Below are positions 25,083 to 32,562 of a stretch of 39,316 nucleotides of DNA, in pieces. The stretch is taken from contig BPTO01000007.1 of NCBI GenBank assembly GCA_023705985.1, positions 1 through 39,316 of the forward strand, in the 5' to 3' direction. Origin of the DNA: Candidatus Heimdallarchaeota archaeon (lineage in GTDB: Archaea; Asgardarchaeota; Heimdallarchaeia; Heimdallarchaeales; Heimdallarchaeaceae). A model generated the notes under the pieces. That model had not been told where the DNA came from. It searched no databases and saw nothing but the letters and a program-made list of their open reading frames with translations. Each line of letters opens with the position of its first letter. Positions within the stretch are counted from its first letter, which is position 1. A program made the position numbers and the translations under genes.

Positions 25083-26090
25083 TCAAATAGCTAGAACAAA
25101 AATTGTATAACACAGGGCTGATAAAGCTGCAGCTACAGGAAAAGTGATTACCCAACTTAACACCATCTTTCTGAAGGATTTTTTATCTGGTCTTTGTCCT
25201 TTCACTCTCCCAGCTCCTAATACGGCAAAAATAAGAATATGACTTCCAGAAACAGGAAAACCGAGCCACGTTGCCACGAAAAGAATAATACTTGTAGATA
25301 TTTGGATGCTAAATGCATCTGAAGGTCGCATTTCGATAAGATTTTTTCCTACGTTTTTTATAACGTTTTTTCCTACAACAACCAAACCAAAAGCTAGTAC
25401 TACACCAGTTGCAAGCACAAGGTAAGTGGAATGTTCTGCGGAAAAGTCACCTGATTCAATTAAACCATACATGATTCCTAGAGCATTTGCAGAATCATTA
25501 CCTCCTCTGCTTATTTGGGTCCAACAGACAGATACGATAAGAAAATATATAAAGAATTTCTCCATTTTTTCGAGTTTACGTAAACCTTTCTGTTGTGAAG
25601 CCATTATCTTTGATACTATAAACTGAACACCATAAGCTCCAAGGAATCCTAATAATGGTGATATTACCCATCCAAGTGCCACGTCCCCCATTTTACTCCA
25701 ATTTATTGAATCTATAAAGCTTCCACCGTTACTGATGCTCCAAACTATAGCAACACCAAAAACTGATCCTACTATGGAATGTGTAGTACTGATAGGTGCG
25801 CCTGTTCGAGACGCTACAATAAGCCAGATTGTTGTGCTAATACCAATAGCAAGGAGCATGAATACATTGTAGTCGACATTCTCTCCTAGTAGGTTTGTAC
25901 CAATTGTTTTTCCAACGTTTTCTGACAAAAAGAATACTCCAATAAAAACTAATATTCCAGCAAGAATTAAGGCGTATTTTGGTTTTACTGACTTACTTCC
26001 TACTAAAGTGGCCATAGTTTCGTCATTAGCACCTATGCCAAATGATAGAGCCAACATCAAAATCAAGAGAACAATGACCACAACATCCAT
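25083..26090 (-). CDS. pit: PiT-family inorganic phosphate transporter
   Basis: 335 residues with about ten membrane helices. The PiT repeats are present: GANDETMATLVGSKSVKPKYA near the start (GANDxxN-type motif) and RGGNDSANALGIMYGL in the second half, plus TGAPISTTHSIVGSVFG and FPVSGSHILIFAVLGAGRV, the paired substrate motifs. It would import phosphate with a cation. The DUF47 gene lies just upstream (34 bases), the typical Pit-DUF47 pair, and the bactofilin-like gene downstream. Confidence 0.95.
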   Translation of the reverse strand: MDVVVIVLLILMLALSFGIGANDETMATLVGSKSVKPKYALILAGILVFIGVFFLSENVGKTIGTNLLGENVDYNVFMLLAIGISTTIWLIVASRTGAPISTTHSIVGSVFGVAIVWSISNGGSFIDSINWSKMGDVALGWVISPLLGFLGAYGVQFIVSKIMASQQKGLRKLEKMEKFFIYFLIVSVCWTQISRGGNDSANALGIMYGLIESGDFSAEHSTYLVLATGVVLAFGLVVVGKNVIKNVGKNLIEMRPSDAFSIQISTSIILFVATWLGFPVSGSHILIFAVLGAGRVKGQRPDKKSFRKMVLSWVITFPVAAALSALCYTIFVLAI

Positions 26091-26124
26091 CTAAGTACCA
26101 TCCTGTAATTTATCCATCTGATAT

Positions 26125-26778
26125 CTACAAAGCATATTTACAGATTAAACCATAGATTTGGTCAGCGAAATCTTCAACTCTGTCAGCGGCTTTACAGAGG
26201 TCTTTGATTAGATTTTGATTATGGTCGAAAATTAAGAAATCTTTGTAATTCTCCTTGTAATTGCTCTCAAGTAGATTCCAATGTATCTCTCTTACTTCAC
26301 GACGAATGTCAGTTATTTTTGTGATATGTTCTTTTCCCTTTTTGAAATCTTCAAGAACACCAACAACCAATTCTTTGACTTCAGTACCTAAAGTTCTACT
26401 TTTGTCTACAATGTTTTTTATACCCCCTTGCAAAGAATCAGGAACATCGTGGGGGAATTGGATTAGCTTTCTCACTACAATTTCTATCTTATCTCCAATC
26501 TTATCAAGTGATTCAATAATTTTAAGTCTATCAGACCGTGAAAAAGCCATTGTCTCTCTGCTAAACAAGCGCTCAGTTATTTCTTCCCTTAAACGATCTT
26601 GCTTCTTTTCCACTAGAATCGTTTCTTCTGTCTTTGTTTTAGCTTGTTCGAAATCTTGATCTAGAAAAGCTAGAACAGCATCAGACATGAGATGGAAAGC
26701 TTCTTCAACTAGTGTACAATTCTCAACAAATAAATCATACATACTTCTTGTTTTCTTACCGAATAGAATCTTAATCAC
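26125..26778 (-). CDS. DUF47 / PhoU-like Pit accessory protein
   Basis: 217 residues, helical, with the DUF47 layout: FGKKTRSMYDLFVENCTLVE at the start, EEITERLFSRETMAFSRSDRLKIIESLDKIGDKIEI in the middle and NLIKDLCKAADRVEDFADQIY at the end, where acidic E/D pairs bind metals in PhoU-like bundles. It precedes the PiT gene in the same operon, and is thought to regulate it. It is a paralogue of the DUF47 gene at 4421-5089. Confidence 0.9.
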   Translation of the reverse strand: MIKILFGKKTRSMYDLFVENCTLVEEAFHLMSDAVLAFLDQDFEQAKTKTEETILVEKKQDRLREEITERLFSRETMAFSRSDRLKIIESLDKIGDKIEIVVRKLIQFPHDVPDSLQGGIKNIVDKSRTLGTEVKELVVGVLEDFKKGKEHITKITDIRREVREIHWNLLESNYKENYKDFLIFDHNQNLIKDLCKAADRVEDFADQIYGLICKYAL

Positions 26779-26898
26779 CTTATCATATTCTTTGTTAAAC
26801 TATAGGGAAATACTGTATGTTACAAGTTATTTTAAGATTTAGTATTCGTAAATGAAAACTACTTTTGTCTAATAAGAGGAGCGTGTTCCCAAATAAGA

Positions 26899-28968
26899 TT
26901 AAGATTCAACGAAAATTTCTTTTAATAATTCATCTAGTTTTGTTGTTATTGGCAAAAGTTCTTCCGTTTTTATAAACCCTCTCTTTTCCAAAATATCAAT
27001 GTCTTCTTCTTCAACTTTATCAGCTAAAAGAATGATGTTCTCTTTAATTTTGTAAGCGAAATTCTCTGTAAATAATGCAATTGTAAACGTTTCTCTAGGT
27101 TCGAGTAATAACAAGTAATCGGAATGTTGTAGCATTCTAAATACTCCTTTCTCTATTGATATCTCTGAGCTAAATTTCTGGATTGCATTGATTAAACCAG
27201 CGATTAGAAGCTCATCATCATGTAATCTCTCCTTTTTGAAATTATAAGAATAGCAAGGTAGACCAGAAGGAAGTATAATTAACAAGTAAAGAATATCTTG
27301 TTTCTCTTCTGTGGTTGAAATGTAAGTAGCATCTTTCACTCCCCTTGTAGAATGAAATCCTAGTGTATGTTCAAATTTAGATTGATCTTGAAGGATTTCC
27401 TTCTCTCTTTCTGATTGTTCTGATAATGCCAATAAGCTTTTTACAATTACTTCTTTTTCTTTAATTTCTTCTAACTGTTTCTGTAAATTATATCTTTCAC
27501 AAATTGAGCGAGCTATTCTTAGAATATCGCTAGCAAGTCTTAGCTTTAATGTTAAAATATAGACAGTTGCTAATAAAATTTCATAATTCACCATCTGAAA
27601 AATAGATTTATGCTCTCTTAATAGTACCACACTCTCTTGGCTATGTAATTCTATTTCATCAATGATTTTTTGTTTTATTTGCTGATTTTCTTCCATTCTG
27701 TATTTAGTAAGTAGAAGTTCAATTGTATAGATTAAACCTTGAAGGACTAAAGTAGCATAGTGTTGCTTTTTAGCAATTCTTATCCCATCTCTCAATTGCT
27801 GTTCAGATCTATAGATATTTTTTTTCTTTAACTCAATGAAACCTTTGTGCATTAACCAAGTCGCTCTTCTCATAGTTTCTTTTTCATCCACTTTTAGTAA
27901 CTCATAATATCTATCTATATTTCCTTCTGCAAGCTTAAAGTCTCCAATAAGGGCATAAAATTCTGAAGCATCAAGATATATCTCATCATTTTCAAGCTTA
28001 TATTTATCCATGTGTTCGAATGCTTTTGTTAGATACTTTTCAGCCTCTTCCATTCTTCCCAATGACTTTAAGGACGAATATATTAAATTATAGGTAATGA
28101 GAATATTTCTTTGATCTTGAAACTTTTCCATTATTTCAATGAACAAAAAGCAATATTCCAAAGATTTCTCAAACCTTCCCTCTTTTATCATTAAAGACGC
28201 AATGTTACCTTGACAAACAGCCATACCTCGTTTAACATTATTCTTTGTGAAATGCTCTAACGCAATTTCAAACTTTTCTCTCGCTAATGGGTCTCCAAAA
28301 ATGTCTAAAGCGTTTCCATAAGAATTGTATAATGTTCCAAGAAGGTACCTATCATTAATATTGTTATCCTCTAAAAGTTTTATTCCTTGTTTACATTCAG
28401 CTATAGCTTGGTGGTGATCTTTCTTTCTATCAAAAAGGACTACTAGAGTGTTTTTGACTAACGCTTTTTGTTGATAATAAGTTGTCTGAAATTGTTCTTT
28501 TCCTATAGTTTCATCAATTTTTCTTTCTGCTAAACTTATTAGCTCTTCAGCTTCTGTGAATTCATGATAATGGACATGAAAGTAGCTTTTCCAAATAAGA
28601 AGATCAATTTGTGAAATAATTAAAGCTTCATTTATACTTTCCTCTGAAAAACTACTTATAATATTCATAATTTTCTCTTTTTGACCCTGTCTTGTTAAAA
28701 CAGGTATAAAATTTGATGCTACCTCAATTGTTGGATATTTAGTATATAATTCATCTAATCTTGGGTAATGGAAATATATCATTAAAACGTATGATACAAT
28801 TGCTTGATGAACTGGAAGAAGTTCAGAAAATAGAATTACAGACCAATTATCAATAATGCTAACAAAAAATTCGTGTAGTGTTTTATATTTTCTAAAATCC
28901 AACAATCCATCTAGAAAATTATTATCCTTCTCAGTGAGAAACATACTATATTTTGATAGCTCTATCAA
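26899..28968 (-). CDS. TPR protein with C-terminal longin/roadblock-like domain
   Basis: 689 residues. Residues about 100-520 are TPR-like helical repeats (for example LGTLYNSYGNALDIFGDPLA, and repeated A-x-x-x-Y/F-x-x-A patterns), a scaffold for binding other proteins. The C-terminal 130 residues (ILYLLIILPSGLPCYSYNF, then LLIAGLINAIQKFSSEIS, VFRMLQHSDYLLLLEPRE) have the beta-alpha order of longin or roadblock/LC7-like small-GTPase partner domains common in Asgard genomes. Fusion of a TPR scaffold with such a domain suggests signalling or a GTPase-linked complex. No membrane segment. Domain assignment of the tail is by pattern and moderate. Confidence 0.65.
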   Translation of the reverse strand: MIELSKYSMFLTEKDNNFLDGLLDFRKYKTLHEFFVSIIDNWSVILFSELLPVHQAIVSYVLMIYFHYPRLDELYTKYPTIEVASNFIPVLTRQGQKEKIMNIISSFSEESINEALIISQIDLLIWKSYFHVHYHEFTEAEELISLAERKIDETIGKEQFQTTYYQQKALVKNTLVVLFDRKKDHHQAIAECKQGIKLLEDNNINDRYLLGTLYNSYGNALDIFGDPLAREKFEIALEHFTKNNVKRGMAVCQGNIASLMIKEGRFEKSLEYCFLFIEIMEKFQDQRNILITYNLIYSSLKSLGRMEEAEKYLTKAFEHMDKYKLENDEIYLDASEFYALIGDFKLAEGNIDRYYELLKVDEKETMRRATWLMHKGFIELKKKNIYRSEQQLRDGIRIAKKQHYATLVLQGLIYTIELLLTKYRMEENQQIKQKIIDEIELHSQESVVLLREHKSIFQMVNYEILLATVYILTLKLRLASDILRIARSICERYNLQKQLEEIKEKEVIVKSLLALSEQSEREKEILQDQSKFEHTLGFHSTRGVKDATYISTTEEKQDILYLLIILPSGLPCYSYNFKKERLHDDELLIAGLINAIQKFSSEISIEKGVFRMLQHSDYLLLLEPRETFTIALFTENFAYKIKENIILLADKVEEEDIDILEKRGFIKTEELLPITTKLDELLKEIFVES

Positions 28969-29121
28969 TTACGCCAACTAGATTATATATTTCTGATTTA
29001 AGAAACTTATGCACAAAAAATGTGGAGTTTATTGAACAATTATTAATTTTGAACCCAAATCGTCTAACCCTTTTCATATTCTTAACAATACGTTTTTATT
29101 TGTACAAAAGAAAAAACTACC

Positions 29122-30027
29122 ATGACCATTCGTATTGTAACTGATAGCGCAACAGACATTCCTTGGGATTATGCTAGAGAGAACAACATCAAAGTCGCCT
29201 GTTTAACTGTTATGGTCGGTGATGAAGTAATTAAAGAAGATGAATCATTCGACCGTGAAGAATATTATAAGAACTTTGAAGAAGAAAAAGCATTCATGAA
29301 AATTCCAATGCTTAAAATCCATTCTTTTGTTCCAAAAACTTCCCAACCAGCACCTATAGATTATTACCAAGCTTATCAAGAACATGTAGATGACGGAGCT
29401 AAAGAGATAATCGTAATTGATATAACAGCAGGATTAAGCGGATCGATTAACAGTGCTCGAATTGCTGCAAAAAACTTTAATCGAAAAAACAAGGATATTA
29501 AAATCTATAATATTGATGCTAAATCAGCTTCATACCCAGGAGTAATTCTAATCAAAATGGCAGTGGAAATGATAGAAAAAGGTTATACTGGAGAAAAGAT
29601 AGCTTCATTTCTCACTGAACAAGCAATAAAAATTAAAACAGTAATTTTCTTACCCACCATCCTCTATCTTTGGAAAGGTGGAAGGCTTCGTACAAGTAAA
29701 TTCATACTTGGATCAATGTTACGTAAGAAACCTCTAGTAACCATGAACGAAGAAGGGTTTGTTGTACCTGCTGGTAATGCAAAAGATGTAGAATCAGGGT
29801 TGGAAATGACTTGTGCTCTTAGTACAGATGATTATAAAAGAGATCCAAAAGAATTCTTTATTGTTTATGGGAGTAGGCTTGATTATGCTGAAAAAGTAGA
29901 GAGTATATTAAAAGAACATTATCCTAAAGTACAAATGGAAATTGTCCATAGCCGAGGATCAGTACTTTCGCACTTAGGACCGGAATCTATAGGACTGATA
30001 ACCAACTACACTGATGACATAAAATAG
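29122..30027 (+). CDS. DegV-family fatty-acid-binding protein
   Basis: 301 residues. The start TIRIVTDSATDIPWDYAREN and the conserved PKTSQPAP, then IDITAGLSGSINSARIAAK, IYNIDAKSASYPGVILIK and LRTSKFILGSMLRKKPLVTM, define the DegV family, which binds fatty acids in bacteria through a Ser/Thr pocket and presents them to a kinase (FakB role). No FakA-like kinase is nearby, so the archaeal function is unclear. It is a single gene with a short AT-rich upstream region and convergent with the zinc-ribbon gene. Confidence 0.9.
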   Translation: MTIRIVTDSATDIPWDYARENNIKVACLTVMVGDEVIKEDESFDREEYYKNFEEEKAFMKIPMLKIHSFVPKTSQPAPIDYYQAYQEHVDDGAKEIIVIDITAGLSGSINSARIAAKNFNRKNKDIKIYNIDAKSASYPGVILIKMAVEMIEKGYTGEKIASFLTEQAIKIKTVIFLPTILYLWKGGRLRTSKFILGSMLRKKPLVTMNEEGFVVPAGNAKDVESGLEMTCALSTDDYKRDPKEFFIVYGSRLDYAEKVESILKEHYPKVQMEIVHSRGSVLSHLGPESIGLITNYTDDIK

Positions 30028-30092
30028 TTCAATTAACTCTCATACTCTTTTTTGCAATTTTTTTTCTTAAAACCAAGTGAAACAGAATCATA

Positions 30093-31181
30093 TCATACTC
30101 TCAGTTTTGAAGGTAACATGTTTAGTGTATCACAAGCAGGACATTTTGATAAACCGTTTTCATCAAAGAGTTCTAAATCCAACATTTCTCCACAGTTTCC
30201 TGCACAGTACATAGGAATCAATTCCGGTCCTTCTTTTACTCCTTCTATCACTTGTAGAATTTTAGGCAAAATTTCTTTCTTCATTTTGTTTTGTATCTTC
30301 TCAGAATCTTCTCCATATATCCAAATAGCAATGTTGCCACTTCTTTCTTTTCCACTAACTATCATTTCGACTATTTCCGTGCCTTCTATAGTTTTGCTTG
30401 TTACAAACATCAGATTTCCTATAAAATTATCATCCGATTCCAGAGAAACGTTCTCTTGGAATGTGAAATAGGAGGTGAAAGCTGATTTTAAAGTGTCAAA
30501 AACTACTCGCGGTTCTGTATGAAATTCTACTGATCTACCCAAGCTTTCTAGTTTATCATTTTTTAATTCAATGATTTTCTCGTAATAACCACTAATAACA
30601 GCTTTTTCAAGTTCTTCGGCTCGATTTTTTCGTGCTTTCAAAGCATCAGCTAGAATTCTCGTGAACTCGGATTGATCCCTTTTTATTAATTGAAACTTTG
30701 TTCCTTCATGAATTTTTACAGGAGGATAAGGAAGAGAAGTAACCATTTGTGTTGATACTACAAAGGGTTCTCTTAATTTTGCAGGGACAACAAAACTAAG
30801 ATTATTACCATAATCGATTATCTTTCCAATATTACCTTCCTTAACAATTTTTGACCAATCCCCTTGTGGGAGTGGAACTTGTTTTTGGATAGCTAAATAA
30901 ACGATCTCAGCTTGTGGAGGAGCTGCTGAAAAAATAAGGTCGACATTATCTCCATCACCTATTTCTCCTGCTATGCGTTTGTCAAGTTTGAAGATTGTTT
31001 CTCCTTCTCTTTTCTCTATTTCAGTTATTTGCGAGAAAACAGATGTATAACGCCCTAAAGTTGTTTTGTACAGGAAACTAAATTCTTTCTTCTCATCAAC
31101 ACCTAATTTAACAGTATCCGAAAGTAAAATGCTGATTCCATTTCTTAACTCCAATTCAACTTTCCCTTTAATAGCTTTCAC
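30093..31181 (-). CDS. Unknown protein with C-terminal zinc ribbon
   Basis: 362 residues, not assigned to a family. The first 80 residues are beta-rich (ELELRNGISILLSDTVKLG, ending IGDGDNVDLIFS), reminiscent of a double-psi barrel as in CDC48-N, but not provable by eye. The middle (about 170-215) is a charged helix, followed by a beta/alpha segment. The last 30 residues carry a zinc ribbon: C-x3-C (MYCAGNCGEM) and C-x2-C (SKCPACDTL). No membrane or signal segment. It is divergent from the TnpB element. Confidence 0.5.
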   Translation of the reverse strand: MKAIKGKVELELRNGISILLSDTVKLGVDEKKEFSFLYKTTLGRYTSVFSQITEIEKREGETIFKLDKRIAGEIGDGDNVDLIFSAAPPQAEIVYLAIQKQVPLPQGDWSKIVKEGNIGKIIDYGNNLSFVVPAKLREPFVVSTQMVTSLPYPPVKIHEGTKFQLIKRDQSEFTRILADALKARKNRAEELEKAVISGYYEKIIELKNDKLESLGRSVEFHTEPRVVFDTLKSAFTSYFTFQENVSLESDDNFIGNLMFVTSKTIEGTEIVEMIVSGKERSGNIAIWIYGEDSEKIQNKMKKEILPKILQVIEGVKEGPELIPMYCAGNCGEMLDLELFDENGLSKCPACDTLNMLPSKLRV

Positions 31182-31230
31182 ACATACTATTTGTTAACAT
31201 ATAATTTAAATGTTGAGCATAGCAGAAATT

Positions 31231-31248
31231 CCCTAACTTTAGGTGGGG
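31231..31248 (+). repeat. Left-end hairpin of the IS
   Basis: Arms CCCTAAC and GGTGGGG around a TTTA loop, with the same loop and similar stem as the right-end hairpin, which is how TnpA-type transposases recognise both ends. Confidence 0.55.
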
Positions 31249-31332
31249 GATGAATGCGATAGAAGCATCAATTTAGCATATACTCGTCTTTTTATAGTGA
31301 AAAAAGTACTAAGGAAATAAGGAAATGAACTG

Positions 31333-32553
31333 ATGTTAACCTACAAAGTGCAACTGTACCCTAATAAACAGCAACAAACAACACTTGTTGAACAGTTGGA
31401 CATTTGTAGAAAACTCTATAATAGGCTGCTAGAAGAGTGTAAGAAAGCGCGGGAGAAGGGAGAAAAGCTCACACAAATCAAAACTCAATCGTTTATAGTA
31501 GGGCTAAAAAATACTTCTATGCCCGAGTTGAAAGAAGTACATTCCAAGGTTTTACAGGTGGTCAATTACACTCTATGGACAAATATCAAAAGTCTAGCAC
31601 AATTAAAGAAGAATGGACATAAGATCGGTCACTTACGTTTCAAAGGAAAAGGATGGTACAAGACTATAAACTATAACCAGAGCGGGTTCAAGATAGACGA
31701 AAATAAAAACAAGATAACCTTTTCTAAGATTGGGATTATCAACTGTAGAGGATTAAATAACAGGGTAAGAGAAAACAAAGTCAAGGGCATAATACTCAAA
31801 CGCACTCAAACGGGTAGATGGTTCGCTAATATACAAGTAGAAAACTCTCCAGTAGTTCTTCCTAAAACTAATCGCAGTGTAGGTATAGATGTAGGGATAA
31901 ATTCTTACGCTGTGGATTCTGATGGACAAGAGATAGAGAACCCCAAAAACATAGAAAGACAATTAAAGAAACTTAAAAATAAGCACAAATCTCTTAGTCG
32001 TAAGAAGCAAGGTTCAAAAAACTGGTTAAAAGCCAAATATCAGTTGGCTAAACTCTACACTAAAGCTGTTGACCAGCGTTCAGACTTCTTACATAAAGTC
32101 TCAAACTTTTATGTAGATAATTATGATATTATCTGTGTGGAAAACTTGAACATTAAAGGACTCACACAGAAAGGTAATAATAAACACAAACGGTCACGCA
32201 CACTCCATCGTAACATTCTCGACGCTTCATGGGGAATATTCTTCAACTATTTATCTTATAAAGCTGTAAACGCTGATAAAGAACTAGTTAAAGTTCCACC
32301 TAGAGGTACTACTCAAGAATGTTCCAGATGTGGAGAGATAGTCCCCAAGACATTAAATGATAGGACACACTCTTGTCCTTATTGTGGCTTAGAGATAGAC
32401 CGTGACTATAACGCTTCAATAAACATTTTGAAGAGGGGTAAGGGATATACCTCTTTACTTGTGGAGAATAGACCTCTAATCACTATCACTGCTTCGGCAA
32501 TCATCAGTGGTCAAGTCTTTTCAATGAATCAAGAAACGCCTACCTTTAGGTAG
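31333..32553 (+). CDS. tnpB: TnpB RNA-guided nuclease (IS200/IS605 OrfB)
   Basis: 406 residues, the normal TnpB length. It has the N-terminal helix-turn-helix/OrfB_IS605 region (KVQLYPNKQQQTTLVEQL), then the split RuvC site: D186 (VGIDVGIN), E270 (ICVENLNIKGL) and D358 (EIDRDYNASINIL), all present, plus the zinc ribbon C330-x2-C333 ... C348-x2-C351. All three catalytic residues are intact, so it is probably an active RNA-guided DNA endonuclease. The stop codon lies inside the right-end hairpin. Cys331-Cys351 and arginine-rich 215-240 are typical. No sign of frameshift, suggesting a recent arrival. Confidence 0.95.
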   Translation: MLTYKVQLYPNKQQQTTLVEQLDICRKLYNRLLEECKKAREKGEKLTQIKTQSFIVGLKNTSMPELKEVHSKVLQVVNYTLWTNIKSLAQLKKNGHKIGHLRFKGKGWYKTINYNQSGFKIDENKNKITFSKIGIINCRGLNNRVRENKVKGIILKRTQTGRWFANIQVENSPVVLPKTNRSVGIDVGINSYAVDSDGQEIENPKNIERQLKKLKNKHKSLSRKKQGSKNWLKAKYQLAKLYTKAVDQRSDFLHKVSNFYVDNYDIICVENLNIKGLTQKGNNKHKRSRTLHRNILDASWGIFFNYLSYKAVNADKELVKVPPRGTTQECSRCGEIVPKTLNDRTHSCPYCGLEIDRDYNASINILKRGKGYTSLLVENRPLITITASAIISGQVFSMNQETPTFR

Positions 32554-32562
32554 GAGTAGTTC
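32400..32562 (+). ncRNA. Candidate omega (reRNA) guide scaffold of TnpB
   Basis: In TnpB elements the guide scaffold is made from the 3' end of tnpB through the right end, with the guide being the flanking DNA. The position here is assigned by that rule; it includes the perfect hairpin 32539-32554. The guide would then be the bases after about 32563, the 3' end of the WD40 gene. Confidence 0.35.
32539..32554 (+). repeat. Right-end hairpin of the IS
   Basis: A perfect CCTACC/GGTAGG stem with TTTA loop. The tnpB TAG stop (32551-32553) is inside the right arm, and AGTAGTTCA follows it. Confidence 0.7.

Noticed and set aside
25018-25155. N-terminal extension of the bactofilin-like protein to an ATG at 25155
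   Set aside because: It would overlap the PiT gene by 73 bases and adds a Cys/Ser-rich sequence unlike the repeats; the ATG at 25017 is where the repeat pattern begins.
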